Shown in pieces: positions 33,379 to 44,850 of a stretch of 64,000 nt of DNA; within the stretch, counting starts at the first letter, position 1, and each line of letters opens with the position of its first letter. Both the position numbers and the translations under genes were made by a program. The stretch is from Closterium sp. NIES-65. Taxonomy: Eukaryota > Streptophyta > Zygnematophyceae > Desmidiales > Closteriaceae. The DNA is taken from the NCBI GenBank assembly GCA_948144175.1, contig CANXME010001269.1:186001-250000 (forward strand), read 5' to 3'. Under the pieces are notes generated by a model that ran no database searches, had not been told where the DNA came from, and worked only from the letters and a program-made list of their open reading frames with translations.

Positions 33379-36300
33379 ATGTCTCTCTACGATCGCAGCG
33401 CACTAGATCCGCCGCAGTTGGCGGCGGATTCATCGCAGGCCGACACGAGCAGCGATGCTCCCAGCAGCGACTCTCGCAGCGCCTCGTTCGACACCCCCGA
33501 GGCCCGACGGGTCGACGAGATTGCGGAGCTGGCGAGCCGCATTGCAGCGAGTGGCGATGCGGAGACATCCGTCCCTTCCGCTCCAAGGGGGGATACGGGC
33601 GACGCGCGTAACGGTTCGCCATCTAGTGACCGTGCGACAGGAGAGAATGCTCCGGCGAACGATCAACAGAGACCAACGAGGCGACGGGGAGGTTGGCTCG
33701 CAGCCGTCGCAGGGGTGCTCGTGCGCTCCCCGCTCGGGGCTCTCTGTCGCACCCTGGGTCGCTCGGTCCGTCGCACAGTCGCCCGCGATGGCGCTTTGAG
33801 CGTCGCCCTGAGTCGATCCGTCGGCGGGGCCTTGAGCTTGTCGCACGCGGTGACGTGGTTCGCGGTGCGAGTAGTGGCGGTTAAATTGCTACGGAAGCCT
33901 GTACGCGCTATAGGCCCGCCGCTACTGTGGCCCGCGCTGCACGTAGTGGCAATAATGCACCTGGAGGCGCGACTCAGTGGGGGGAAGGGTGGCGGAAGGG
34001 CAGGGGGAGGGGGAACGGTAGGGGGAGAGTTGGTGGCGGGAAGGGGAGCGGGGGGAGAAGAGGAGGCGGAAACGTTGCTGAGGGAAATCGGGGGACCGTT
34101 GGAGATGGTTGGTCGTGTTGTGACGGTGACACGTGGCGGGACGTGGATGATCATGGAGGTAAGCGGTGCGAAGTGTGTGAGCCTGGGTTGCTTGCAAGGG
34201 CATGGGGTGGGAAAAAGGGAGAAGTGCGGTAGGAGGAAGGGATTTGGGATTGCATGTGGAACGCTGGGATACGATGTGGGGATGAAGCGACGTAACGAGG
34301 AATGCAGGAGGATTGGAACAGCGTTACTGTTGCTCGCATGTCTGCTGCTCCCTCCCAATCTCATCCCCCCTCCTTTCTCCCTCCCTCCCTCCCTGCGTCC
34401 TGCCACCGCACAGACGTTCGCCGCGCCTCTCCTCGTCTCCACGCTTTCCGCCCTCCTGCCCTTCCTCCTCCCGGCCCGCCCCTCCTCCCGCGCGCCCCCC
34501 AAGGATCCTCCGCACATGCTCCCACCCCCGGTCGAGCCCCGCCCTTCCCTCTCAGCAGCACGCGCAGCAGCGCGCGCATCAGCGCGAGCAGCGGCGGCAG
34601 CAGCGGTAGCGGCATCACCAGAAGGGGCTGGATCAGTGGCAGGGGCTTCGTCAGTGTCAGACTACTCACTCGACGGCTCTCCCGCTGCGTCTGACACGGC
34701 ATCATCAGCATCCCCTCCCTCCTCTCGCCCTTCCACTCCTCCTCCCCGTGCTGCTGTCCTTCCCGCCCTCCCTTCCCCGCCCTCGCCCGTGCTCTCTCCT
34801 GCTGACCAAGTTCTGATCCAAGACGTGCGATCGGCGCTCGAAGATGCTGACGTGGACACGCAGGATTGGTGAGAGAGCAGTCCAGTCAAGTGTGTTGCAA
34901 ATCAGGTGTTTCTGAGAAGGTTCTCAAGCGTCCTTCCAGTGTGTGCGTGCGTTGCTTGCTGCTGTGCTTCACAGCACCGCCATCCAGAGCTCATAACATC
35001 TGTGCTCAAGCCGTGCTTGCTCAACCTGTGTTGACTTTTCCCCCTCCCCATGCACTCACCCGCCAACCCCTCCAACTCCCGTTCCTTCATGCTCCCCCTT
35101 CCCGCACCCTCCCTCATGCCCCTCCCTCACTTCTGCGCCCTCTCCTCCACATGCTCTTCTTCCGTACCCTTTCCCCCGCACCCCCCCCTCCCACACCCTC
35201 CCCCGCGCCCTCTCCCCCCTCCCTTCCCCCGGCAGGCTGACAGACGACACAGTGCTGCGCTATGCAGTGCCAGGCAAGCGCCACGTGGCAACAATGGTGA
35301 ACCGCATCCGCGCCACTGCCACGTGGCGCCGCTCCTTCCGCCTCCTCGCACCTGCCGAGGTGCTCTGCTCCCCCTGGCGCCCCTTCGGCTACTGGCACGG
35401 CGCGGACGTGGACGGCAGGCCTTGTCTTGTTCTGCATCTGGGACGGGCGGCTAGGGCCATTCCGTCTGCCTCGCATGCCGACTTTGTCTGCTATCTTGGT
35501 GAGCCGCCCTTCCCCTCTTCACGCCCCTCCTGCCTTGATGCCCTTCCCTACCCTCGCTCGCCTCCTCCCAGCCCCAGCCACAACCCAGTCAGTCCCCTAT
35601 TATTGCATCCGTATGAGAGAGCCACACCATCATCACCACAACACTCTGCCCCCTCCCTCCTCCATTCTCTCCCTCCCATTGCTCCCCCCTCAGTCCATCC
35701 CTTCCCCCGGCTCCTCCACCATCCCGAGTGGGCGCCGTGGCAGCAGCGCTCACCCTCTCATCCCTCGACCGCGGGCACATCTTTGTCATCACAATAATCA
35801 AACTTCGTACCCCCTCCCTGCCCCTCTCCCTGTTCCCCCTCCTCCCACATTTCTCTCAGCGTCCCTAGTGAGCGCAGTAGCAGCAGCGCTCACCCTGGCA
35901 TGCCCTGACAGCGGGCGCATCGCCGTCATCCTGGACTGCCAGGGCGCGCCTGCCCTGTGGCACCTGCCCGTGGGGCTGCTGCGCGCCACCATCACCGCTC
36001 TGCACCGCAACTTCCCGCACCGCATGGCGCGCCTGCACGTGCTGCACCTGCCGCCCGCTCTGCGCCTCCTGGCTCGCGCCATGCTGCAGGTGAGGGGGTG
36101 GAGGGGTGCTGTGGGTAGGGAGAGGGGTAATGCAAATGGGGGGTCCTGCAGGTGGGGAAAGGGGGGATGCTGCTGGGGATGCTGGTGGGGACGCCTGTGA
36201 CATTTGAACCCCATTTCGTGTGATGATGAGTCAGTTGGGCTGGCCCGCTGTTCTCCCATTCAGCCCACGTGCTCTCTCTCATCTCTCCCCCCCTTTTTGT

Positions 36301-37008
36301 GCGCGTTCCCTCTTGCTCCCCTCCCACCTCTCCCCACATCACCTCCAGCTGCTGAGCCCAGGCACACGCAGCAAGATACAGATCATCGGTGGCGGAACTT
36401 CTGCCACGTCATCACTCTCCGATCTCTTCGGGCTCCAACTCAGCGTGCCAGCTAGGCTGGCAGGCGGTTGCATATGCGCAGTGTGCTGCGAGGAAGAAGC
36501 AGAGGGAGAGGCGGAGGGGAGCAGCGGAGAAGCAGGAGCTGTGGCAGAGGCAGGAGGAGCAGCAGAGGCAGGAGCAGCAGAGGGTGCTTCAGCAGGAGCA
36601 GAGGCAGCTAGAGACCCAACATTATCTGGCCGTTCAAACTCGCTGGAGCACCCTTGTAATGGCGTAACCCCATCCACCACCTACCTCTCTTCACCCTTGC
36701 TACCCTCCACCCCTCAGCAACGCTCCCCCCAGCAGTCACCACCCATGCATGCGTCGCCCCAGCAAGCCTCCCCTATACGTCCCCGGACTCCCCGTCGCAG
36801 CTCCCCCCTTATCTGTGCTCTACGCTCGGGCAAAGGGCGGGCGGTGTCGCAGGGGGTGGAGTGGGCAGAGAGGCGGTGGGTGAGCCGGAACGTGGTGTGG
36901 AGCATGCTGGTGCTGCTCATGGCGCTCACTCTTGCTGCCCTCTGCATCTGCTCCGCTGCAGTCATGGCTGAATACTTTGATCCATCTGCCAGCAATTTGC
37001 TTGTATAA
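33379..37008 (+). CDS. SEC14-like CRAL-TRIO protein with C-terminal membrane anchor
   Basis: Five exons (33379-34158, 34414-34868, 35236-35498, 35860-36089, 36349-37008) close in phase and give 795 residues. The first 410 residues are Ser/Ala/Arg-rich with a basic hydrophobic stretch. The CRAL-TRIO lipid-binding fold spans about 440-620 (HGADVDGRPCLVLHLGRA; SGRIAVILDCQGAP; NFPHRMARLHVLHLPP; SKIQIIGGGT). Pro/Ser/Glu-rich sequence follows, then one hydrophobic helix at about 756-783 (MLVLLMALTLAALCICSAAV). This suggests a tail-anchored phosphoinositide or lipid transfer protein; the ligand is unknown. The first intron lies inside a continuously open frame, so retention would not cause a stop. 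Confidence 0.78.
35722..35789 (+). pseudogene. Decayed second copy of CRAL-TRIO exon 4
   Basis: In intron 3, 140 bp before the working exon 4 (35860), a stretch aligns with the exon 4 start. Both share a GTGGCAGCAGCGCTCACC-like core, and this copy reads VAAALTL, then DRGHIFVI. It lacks a clean acceptor in the right phase and a donor, so it looks like a relic. Confidence 0.75.
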
Positions 37009-37918
37009 TATTACGGTCGAGTGTATAGTCACATGCTGTGGTGCGGAGTGGGTGGAGGTATTATTTGATACTGGCACATTTGAGTTGGTGAAACCGTACT
37101 GACTAAACTAGATGATGACTTTTCTGGTAAGGTGGGGTTTAATCCGCATGGAAATCGAATTCTAATACTGCCACAGAATGGACAGCGCAATGGTTAATGC
37201 TATGCACACACGGAAGAGATCAAACCTCATGCTTTCATGTGCCAGCAGCGGTAGACCCACCTGTGAAAAAAACATACACAAAATCTAATGTTCATGTACG
37301 AGGTTATGCTTTTGTGGGTCTATACATTTTTTTGTAAGAGATTGGAATATTCTCTGCAGCAAGTGATGTGTCTCGATTCCCTGCACATTTGGACGCGGCT
37401 TGCCATGTCATTCAGTCAGCCAGCTTTTGATTCACCCGCAACGCAAATCAACACTCAAGCTCATCATTCATCACCCAGAGACCTTGAGTCTTTCTTTATC
37501 AACGACCTTGGGCTCTCATTCCTCATTCATCAGCGACCTTGAGCTTTTGTTTATTCTGAAGGCCTCGCGTTTTCACCCATTCACTTTCGACTCTCCCATT
37601 GCCTGGCTTGCTGCAGATCACAGCAACCCCTTTCGAGCATTCATAGCCTCTCCCTCATCGCACCATCTTATGATCTAGTGTGTCGCGTCGCGTAATTCGT
37701 ATCGGCACAAGCAGAGATCGCATGTGGGCTTACTAAAATCAGGCCGAACGACAGCAATTATCATCTCCTTCTTTTCGCTGCGCCGGTTCCGCCTAGTTTC
37801 TTCGCACTTTCCGCTGCGTCGAAGCGATCACTAAAATACAGCACACCGACCGCACACGGATTCCTCTCTGGTTACCAACGATCACAATCAAACCAATTAT
37901 ACGCTGACTGCACGCGGC
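37009..37918. other. Intergenic region between SEC14-like and SET genes
   Basis: No gene is recognised. Three loose copies of a GACCTTGAGCTTT-like motif occur around 37480-37555. The right end should hold the SET gene promoter. Confidence 0.5.
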
Positions 37919-40900
37919 ATGGCCGCGTCATCGCATCGCTCGTCAATCGCAACCACCATTATCCACAGCCCCGTGTTGCATCTTCTTTTACTACTCATAA
38001 TCTTCATGCTCCGATCCTCCTCAGCTTCGTCAGCCGAATCCCCTGTCGGCAATGATGCGGCAAATCCTTCTCATTCAAGCATAGCCGCTGCCGCTGTAGC
38101 CGCAGAATTAGGAGAAAGTGTAGGCACAGGCCTGGGTTTGGGACTGGAAGCAGCCGCAGGGGTAGTGCCGGATCAGTTCGTTTCGACGGATGACCTTCCT
38201 GCGGCGAACGGAGCGGCAAACGCGGCGACAGGCGCAGCGAGGCCGGAGGGTTTCAACCCGAAATTAGCGGGAATTGAGGAGGAGGAGCGGATGGTGAACG
38301 AGCTGCTGACGTGGCTGGAGGAGAGAGGCGTGAAAGGGATTAGAGACGACGACGCGGCAATTAAGGTGAGGTGAAGTATGACGAGCATACGTCTTTGGAT
38401 GGTTGGCGGTGTCCTGAATGAAAGCGTTGCAAAAAGTAAGCTATACCAGGAAATGATAACGGCTTCGAACGATTGACTGAGCCGAAAAACGAGTGGAAAG
38501 GTGTCGAATGGTTGGCAATGACTAAACGATTGACGTTTCTCTTGTCAGGAAATCGACCAATCCTCTCACTGAACCAATCCTGTGCAAACCATTTGCACGC
38601 GTGCAGGTATTCATTGACGCCAACACTACACTCAAGGCGTCCGGCAGGTCAAGGTGAGCCAAGTCAGATCAATTTGACACAAACTAACTGAAAACATACG
38701 AGGGCTCGTTGCAGTTTGTAATTCTCCAAAGAATGGTTGTTGCCCACTTTCAATTCAATGTCCTGTACCTTGCCTTCTTCCCAGCACATCTTTCCCAGTT
38801 AGTCTTCCCATCCTTCCTTTTTCCATTGAACCGTATAAAGTAAGCACTCCGTACCCCCACCTTGCCTACCACTCCATCCGCCACCCCCCATCCTCCTCCC
38901 CCTCCTCTTCCCCCTTTCCTCCCCCTCCTCACCCACCGGCAGAGCGAACCTCCGCATGGTGGCGCGGCGCCCCATCGCGGAGGGCGAGGCGTTTCTGTCG
39001 CTGCCTCGCTCGCTCGCCCTCACTGAATCTCACGCGCAGGAAGAGGCAAAGCCGTACGAGGGGGAGGTGAGTGACCCGCCTATCAGCAAACGCAGTAGCA
39101 CCAACCCCAAAAACGACCAAATAAAGGACTGGACAACTAGACAACGCACCATCTCTTAACGGCCATCCCCCACGCAGTATCCCTTCCCTTTAAGTGCATC
39201 CAGTCCCTGTCTTCATCCCCCTAAACACAAATCCACCCGTCACCCCCTCCTCCCCGCACACACCGCCAGGTACATCACCCTTCACCCGTACCTCCCCTGC
39301 CCCCCCCCTTCCCCCCAGGTGCGCCCGTTCACGGCGCTGGCGGCCGTTCCCCTCCCCTCAACAGCTCTGCCTTTCCCATCCCCCCACTCCGCCCAGGTGC
39401 ACCCATTCTCGGCGCTGGCAGCCATTCCCCCTCCCCCCACCCTCAGTATCTCTGCCTTTCTCCCCCCTTCTTCCCCCCCAGGTGCACCCATTCACGGCCC
39501 TGGCGGCGTGGGTGCTGAGGGAGCGGGGCAAGGGGCGCGCGTCCCTGTGGGCGCCCTTGGTGCGCCTGCTGCCCGCCCACCTGCCCTTCCCCCACCTCTT
39601 CTCCGACCGGCTTCGCACGGAGCTCCAATCACAATCGCTGCTCTTAGCCGTGAGCATCAACTCCCAACCACTGCCCTGTCTCCTATTGTGTTCCATCCAT
39701 CCAAATCATCTCTCTGATGCCGTGCGCGTCATGTGGTGAGTGTGTCTCACCCAATCCCTTGTCCCCAATTCCATCTCAACCAACCCATATCTCCTCAATT
39801 GTGCCTCACCCAAGCCCGTCTCAATTTCTTCTCTACAACGTGTGCCACAGACCGCAGAGCACAAGCGGATGCTGTCAGAAGAGTACAAAAAGTGCCGGCC
39901 AGAGGCCATAGCGAATGCAAGAGAGGAGGAGTTCCTGTGGGCGGTGGGCATGGTCATGTCGCGTATGTTCACACTCCCTACTAGCAACAGCACTGCCAGC
40001 GGCGATGGCAGTGCCAGCAGTGATGGCAATGCGGCCAACAGCAACAGCAGCAGCAGCAGCGCCAGCAATGGCAGTGAGACAGTGCTCTTTCCCTATGCGG
40101 ACCTCTTTGACACGGACAACGACCCCGTCGCCATGTGGCTGGTGGGTGCCCTGTGCAAGCCGTTCTAAACTGGTTCTCAGCGAGTCAGCATGTCTCATTC
40201 AGTGCTCCTTTACTCCCTAGCCTCTTCGTCTTGCCCTGCACTCACCACCACAGCCGTAGCCCTCCTCAAACCCTTGCAATTGCGTGTTGCCCAACCCTCC
40301 ATTGCCAATCCCTTGGCCCTCTGCTCCTCTCCTCTCTCTCTCTCTCTCTCTCACTCGTCCTCATCCCCACTAACCTGTCCTCCCCTCGACCAGGCCAACG
40401 GCACGCACATCACCTTCACAGAGACGGCCAGCATCTCACCAGGCCAGCACGTGAGCGTGGAGTCCGGGCTGCTGGTGAACGACAAGGCACTACCTTTCCG
40501 CACCATGACCCTTTTCTTCCTCCCCCTGCCCCCTCCCCCCTCCTCCCCTTCCACCAGGCCAACGACACGCACATCACGTTCACAGCCACGGCCAACATCG
40601 CTGCAGGGCAGCACGTGAGCGTGGAGTCCGGGCTGCTGGCGAACGACGAGGCGCTGCTGACCCGCGGCATGGCGCTGCAGACCAACTACCGTGACAGCGC
40701 GGACGTGTTTGAATTCCCCGAGCCCGCCATCGACTTCTTCGGCCGGCACTATTTTCGGACGCACTGGGAGTCATTCATGGAGGTACGTATGGTGCTGGGG
40801 GTGGGGAGAATGCAGGTAAGGTTGGGGGGGTGCATGGCTCTGGGCACCAACTACCAGGACAGCGTGGTGTCGACGTGTTTGCTTTCCCCGAGGTGGCCAT

Positions 40901-42070
40901 CGACTTCTTCGGCCGCCACTACTTGAGAACGCACTGGGAGTCGTTCATGGAGGTACGGTGCTGAGGGGGTTGGAGGTATGGCAGTGGGAGGCCATGGAGG
41001 TATGGCAGAGGGGTTTGGCAGTGGGAAGGCATGGAGGTATGGAGCTTGGCGTTCACTTGGTGGACACGGCGCTGTTTCCACCTGTCTGCCTTTCTCTCTT
41101 GTCCCTTGGCCCCGAAGCTTCCTCACATGTTCTCTTCACCTGTCCTCGGTTGTAGATTGATCCCGATTGTCCCTTTCTGCCTGAATGCATATCTCATGCT
41201 ATCTCCCTCTTCCTCACGTGGCATGCATGCAGACTGACGTGGAGCAGGTCTTTGCTGACATGGAAAAGGCACTCAAGGTCGAGGTGACCAAGGACCGGTA
41301 CAAGGGCATACCGGACGAGCCTGAGTTCAGGATTGATACACAGGCGAGCCTGAGAGTTTGGTTCGGTGGGAGGCTCGATCCGAGGCTGTTGGGAGGTCTG
41401 GCAGCCCTGCATGCGCACGTGATGAACAAGGAAGGTGAGATCCGTCCCACGCCTCCCTCCCTTCCTCAGCCCACCTCCCTTTCCGTCACTTCATGCCTCC
41501 TCTTCTACCCTCATCTGCCCTCTTGCTGACCTCGGACTGTGATTATCTGGTTCGCTGAGTAGCAGAGCACAGCTCACTGCCTCCTGTACTGCCTTCCTGC
41601 TGCCCGTCCCCCCCTCTCCCCCCTCTATTCCTCTCTTCTTCCCCCTCTCGTCCTCTTCTTCTCTCTTCCTCTTCCCCACAGCCCCTGACTATGCAGCACT
41701 GGCGCGGCCGGCAGTGGATTACTCATGGCTTAAGGAGCCCAAGACCACGTGTGACGACTACGCCGCCTCGCTCCCCGACAACCTCGGGGACTCCATCCCC
41801 GCAGCCGGCACGGGCATTCTGGAGCGCGCCAGGCAGATGCTGCAGGCCATGGGGACGTCACGGGAGGGGGACCTGCAGCGCATGTATGTGGTGCAGGCGT
41901 GCAAGGTGCAGGTGCTGTACGGCACCTACCCTGGGGACAAGCCGCTCATGTGCCCGCCTGATTTTGTGCGCGAGTTGCCGGACTGGGAAGCGGCTTTGGC
42001 TTACAGGCTTTCAAAGAAAGAGGTGCTGTCGCATGTGATTGCCCGCCTCACAGCCACATGCGATGCTTAG
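37919..42070 (+). CDS. SET-domain protein of the Rubisco-LSMT/SETD3 type, substituted active site
   Basis: Eight exons (37919-38365, 38607-38653, 38943-39066, 39482-39649, 39851-40141, 40558-40782, 41233-41434, 41682-42070) close in phase and give 630 residues. The N-terminus has a hydrophobic signal or anchor (about 17-34, VLHLLLLLIIFML). The SET region runs from about 150 (LRMVARRPIAEGEAFLSLPR) through EEEFLWAVGMVMSRMF and LFPYADLFDTDND to the segment ending DFFGRHYFRTHWESF. The C-terminal part resembles the Rubisco-LSMT substrate-binding domain. The usual NH after AD(L/M) reads DT, and the YGF-type tyrosine segment reads LTRGMAL, so methyltransferase activity is uncertain. Several introns hold decayed exon copies. 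Confidence 0.75.
39319..39481 (+). pseudogene. Two extra copies of the SET gene exon 4 acceptor and start
   Basis: Starts at 39319 (CAG then GTGCGCCCGTTCACGG) and 39397 (CAG then GTGCACCCATTCTCGG) match the working exon start at 39482 (CAG then GTGCACCCATTCACGG). Each is preceded by its own pyrimidine tract. Reading through from either would shift the frame (offsets of 163 and 85 bp). Confidence 0.85.
40394..40490 (+). pseudogene. Extra copy of the SET gene exon 6 start
   Basis: CCAG followed by a sequence encoding ANGTHITFTETASISPGQH is a close copy of the exon 6 start at 40558 (ANDTHITFTATANIAAGQH). It runs to about GACAAGGCACTACC and then diverges. A CTG/GTGAAC site after 81 bp could act as a donor and would keep the frame. 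Confidence 0.85.
40834..40952 (+). pseudogene. Extra copy of the SET gene exon 6 end with donor
   Basis: ATGGCTCTGGGCACCAACTA to TTCATGGAG/GTACGG repeats the last 119 bp of exon 6, whose real end is 40782. A small indel disrupts its frame, but the donor is kept. Confidence 0.85.
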
Positions 42071-42306
42071 TGCTGCGCAAGAGCATTTAGATTTCTGGTA
42101 CCGGTATATATCCTTGTGCATTACTGCTGGAATATGTAGCTGTTGCTGCACGAACAACCTCGTTCAACAAAGAGCTGGAAGCGCTGCACATGAATACCAG
42201 AGATTTCATCTGATAATCACATCAGCCCTTATAAGCCAACGCACCCAACTCTTCAAGAGACGACACAATAATGCGACATGTATCTACACAAGTGCAGTTA
42301 CCCTGG

Positions 42307-44193
42307 TCAGCTATTGATGGCTTGTGTTAAACCAGGGATGGACGCTGGCAGTTGCTCCATGAGCTCCTTGAAATTGCTCTGCACCTCCCTCATCTGCTTC
42401 TCCAGATACTTCTTTGACCCCTGCGATGCAACGCACACGGAGGAAGCAAGAAAGGCAAGGCGCCATCTCAATGTGGGGGCAACTTGGGAACGTGGGGAAT
42501 GTGAGGCGTCATGAGGAGATGACAGACACGCACGCGTGAAGGGTGTGGGAGTGAAGGGTGTGGGAGTGAAGGCAGTGGGAGTGAAGGCGGTGGGAGGGTA
42601 AACAGTGTGGGAGATGCGGACCTGCAGGGACGCAATGGTGGCCTCGGCCTCTTTAATCTTCCCTTCCTCCGTTGCCCTCGCCGCTTCCAGTGGCTGCAGC
42701 ACAAACCTGGTTATGGGGCGAGCCAGTGGGAGCATGCGGATATGCTGAGTGGATGAAGAGATGCGATCCTCAGGAACCTGGATGGCATGGTACATGCGGG
42801 TGCAAGGCCGGCGGCTACTTGCAGTGCCCTGAAGCGATGCCAACATGAAGGCGAGGCGAGGATAGGGGCATGGGACTGACTTTCAGTGAGAGACGAGAAG
42901 AGGAGCAGGGCGGGATGGAGGGGTGGAGGAAAAGAGATAGAGTCACGTGTAAAAAGCAGTGAATCTTTATGCTGACTTACGCTCTTCCTGAGATTATGAA
43001 TGGAGCAGGAGGCATTTCACGGGTTGATGCAACACCGGACGAGAAAGTCCACATGCACCGAGTGAGTACCATGCACGAGGAAGCAACCAACGGGACAGGG
43101 AAAGAGGAGAAATGAGAAGGATCGGAAAGGAGGAGAAATCCTCCAAACTTAAGCTATTTCTGCCTCACGGCTAATCTAAACCGTCTTGGTTTCTCTACAC
43201 CGCTGCACTGTCTCTGCTCACACTCACCAATGCTTTGATACACATTCGTCTCTGCGGACAGCTCTTGAAGCTCGTCCAGGGTCGTTCTGGCCGTGAAAAC
43301 GTCCACCTCGCACACCTTCTCCTGCCCTAGCACCTGCGCGAGGAGGGAGATGACGAGTGATGAAAGAGAGCAGCACTGGTAGCGGCGCCATTGGGCCTGT
43401 GTGAGCCGCTTAGATGCTTCATCGTACCCATGAAAGAATACTTACCCACATCCCCAACCTGCAGCAACATCTCCCCCCTCTTTCCTTCTCTTGCTACACC
43501 CAATCCCACTTCTCCACCTTCGCTGCTGTTCATTCCATCCCACCTGCTTCTGCCGCCTGCCCTGCACACCCCGCCCTCACCTGCTTTAGCTTGCTGTCCG
43601 TCTCCACGAGTCGGCCTTGCAGCCCACGAACGCGTGCGGACAAGGATATTGAGTCGACGCAGAAGTCATCCCCCACCCTCACCTGCCCCACCCTCACCTG
43701 CCCCACCCTCACCTGCTTCAGCTTGCTATCCGTCTCCACGAGTCGCCCTTGCAGCTCCACGAACGCCTGGATTCAAGGAATGTTGACGAATGAGAGGTGG
43801 CAGTTGCATGAGGTAGGGATACATAAGCGATGGCGATGTGAAGAGGGTTGCTGATGGGAGATGTTCGACGGAGAGCGGATGAGTGGAAAGGAAAGAAGGA
43901 TACCACGGAAGTAGTAACGGGCGGTTACGCTGAGCTTGGAGGGGAGAGGAGTGGGTACGAGGAGCGGGTGAGAGAGCAATGACGAACTGGGAGCGGATGG
44001 AACGGCGCACAATAGCACATCCATACAACGCGGAGCAAATCAGAGATGCCAGGATAGCGCGAGACGGCGAATCTGCCTATCAGTGACTGCCAATGATACA
44101 GCATCCTAGAGTTTACTCAAAGATTGACACGTCGTCTGCTGGTTTTCAAGGCGCATTTCGAGTGCTCACCTCGCGAGTCGCCTCTGTAGCCAT
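42307..44193 (-). CDS. PFD1: Prefoldin subunit 1
   Basis: Six minus-strand exons (44170-44193, 43713-43766, 43228-43333, 42981-42987, 42622-42706, 42307-42420) close in phase and give 129 residues, the usual length for plant prefoldin subunit 1. The product is a beta-type prefoldin subunit of the jellyfish-shaped cochaperone that hands unfolded actin and tubulin to the chaperonin CCT. Order seen: N-terminal coiled coil (AFVELQGRLVETDSKLKQ), the beta-hairpin region (TNVYQSIG, then RAFVLQP) and C-terminal coiled coil (KKYLEKQMREVQSNFKELME). The 8-residue first exon and the 7-nt fourth exon are needed to restore the family sequence. It diverges from CDC73 and converges with the SET gene. Confidence 0.92.
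42981..42987 (-). other. PFD1: 7-nt micro-exon of PFD1
   Basis: On the minus strand GAAGAGC is flanked by CTCAG before and GTAAGTC after, both strong splice signals. Exon 3 ends in phase 1 (SIG) and exon 5 must be entered in phase 2 (FVLQP). Only these seven bases bridge the phases, and they supply the Arg-Ala of SIGRAFVLQP, matching the plant family pattern SIGRTFVLEP. Confidence 0.85.
43581..43633 (-). pseudogene. Decayed second copy of PFD1 exon 2 with donor
   Basis: Lying about 130 bp downstream of exon 2 on the gene strand, it repeats the exon from GCGTTCGTGG to AAGCAG/GTGAGG with a one-base deletion. It has no acceptor. Three short copies of the donor-flanking GTGAGGGTGGGGCAG lie between the two. 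Confidence 0.85.
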
Positions 44194-44850
44194 ACCGCTG
44201 CTCAAAAGAGCCCGTGCGGATTTCCTTTTGAAAACGGATGCTTCGTCTGCAAAAGCTACGGTCAGTCACGTTTCACGCGATCGTCCTTTGCACTAACGGA
44301 AAGAACGCTGCGGAATGATATGTTTAAGAACACGTGCGAAGGACACGATCTGGTCTGTGGAATGAGAAAGTTCTGCGAGCTTGGCGTCACGCAAAAGTCT
44401 CGATTCACGCTGAAAATGGCGGAGGGTAAGGCGGAGCCTGTACAATTTGTGCGAGGACGTGCGAGGTTCGCCAACTTCGCCAGTGTCAAGGAAATCACAT
44501 CCCAGGTGTACCACCACCCATCCTCACCCTATCTAAACCCCTGACACCACTCATTCACCCCCCTCTTCCCTGCTCCCGTCATCTTTTTGAACTCCAATCC
44601 CTGTTGTTTCCAAGGAAATGTTTACCACCCCTGACTCATCACTCCTTCCCAGTCATTCTAGTGAGGCAGCAAAAAGGTCATAGATGATTGACTCCTACTC
44701 TTGATACTGGGTGCTACGGGAACGCCAATTTCGTCGCCGCCTTCTCTTAATCCAGTCTGTGCTTTGTCCTTTCTGTGCCTTGTCCTGTCTTCTTGGTGGG
44801 ACTCATAGGCCAAATAGGTTAATCCATTAATATATCTAAGATAAAAGAAC
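44194..44850. promoter_or_regulatory. Divergent promoter region of PFD1 and CDC73
   Basis: The two start codons are 657 bp apart. No TATA box is obvious. A plus-strand open frame at 44320-44544 with a possible donor (CAG/GTGTAC at 44502) is of unknown meaning. Confidence 0.5.
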
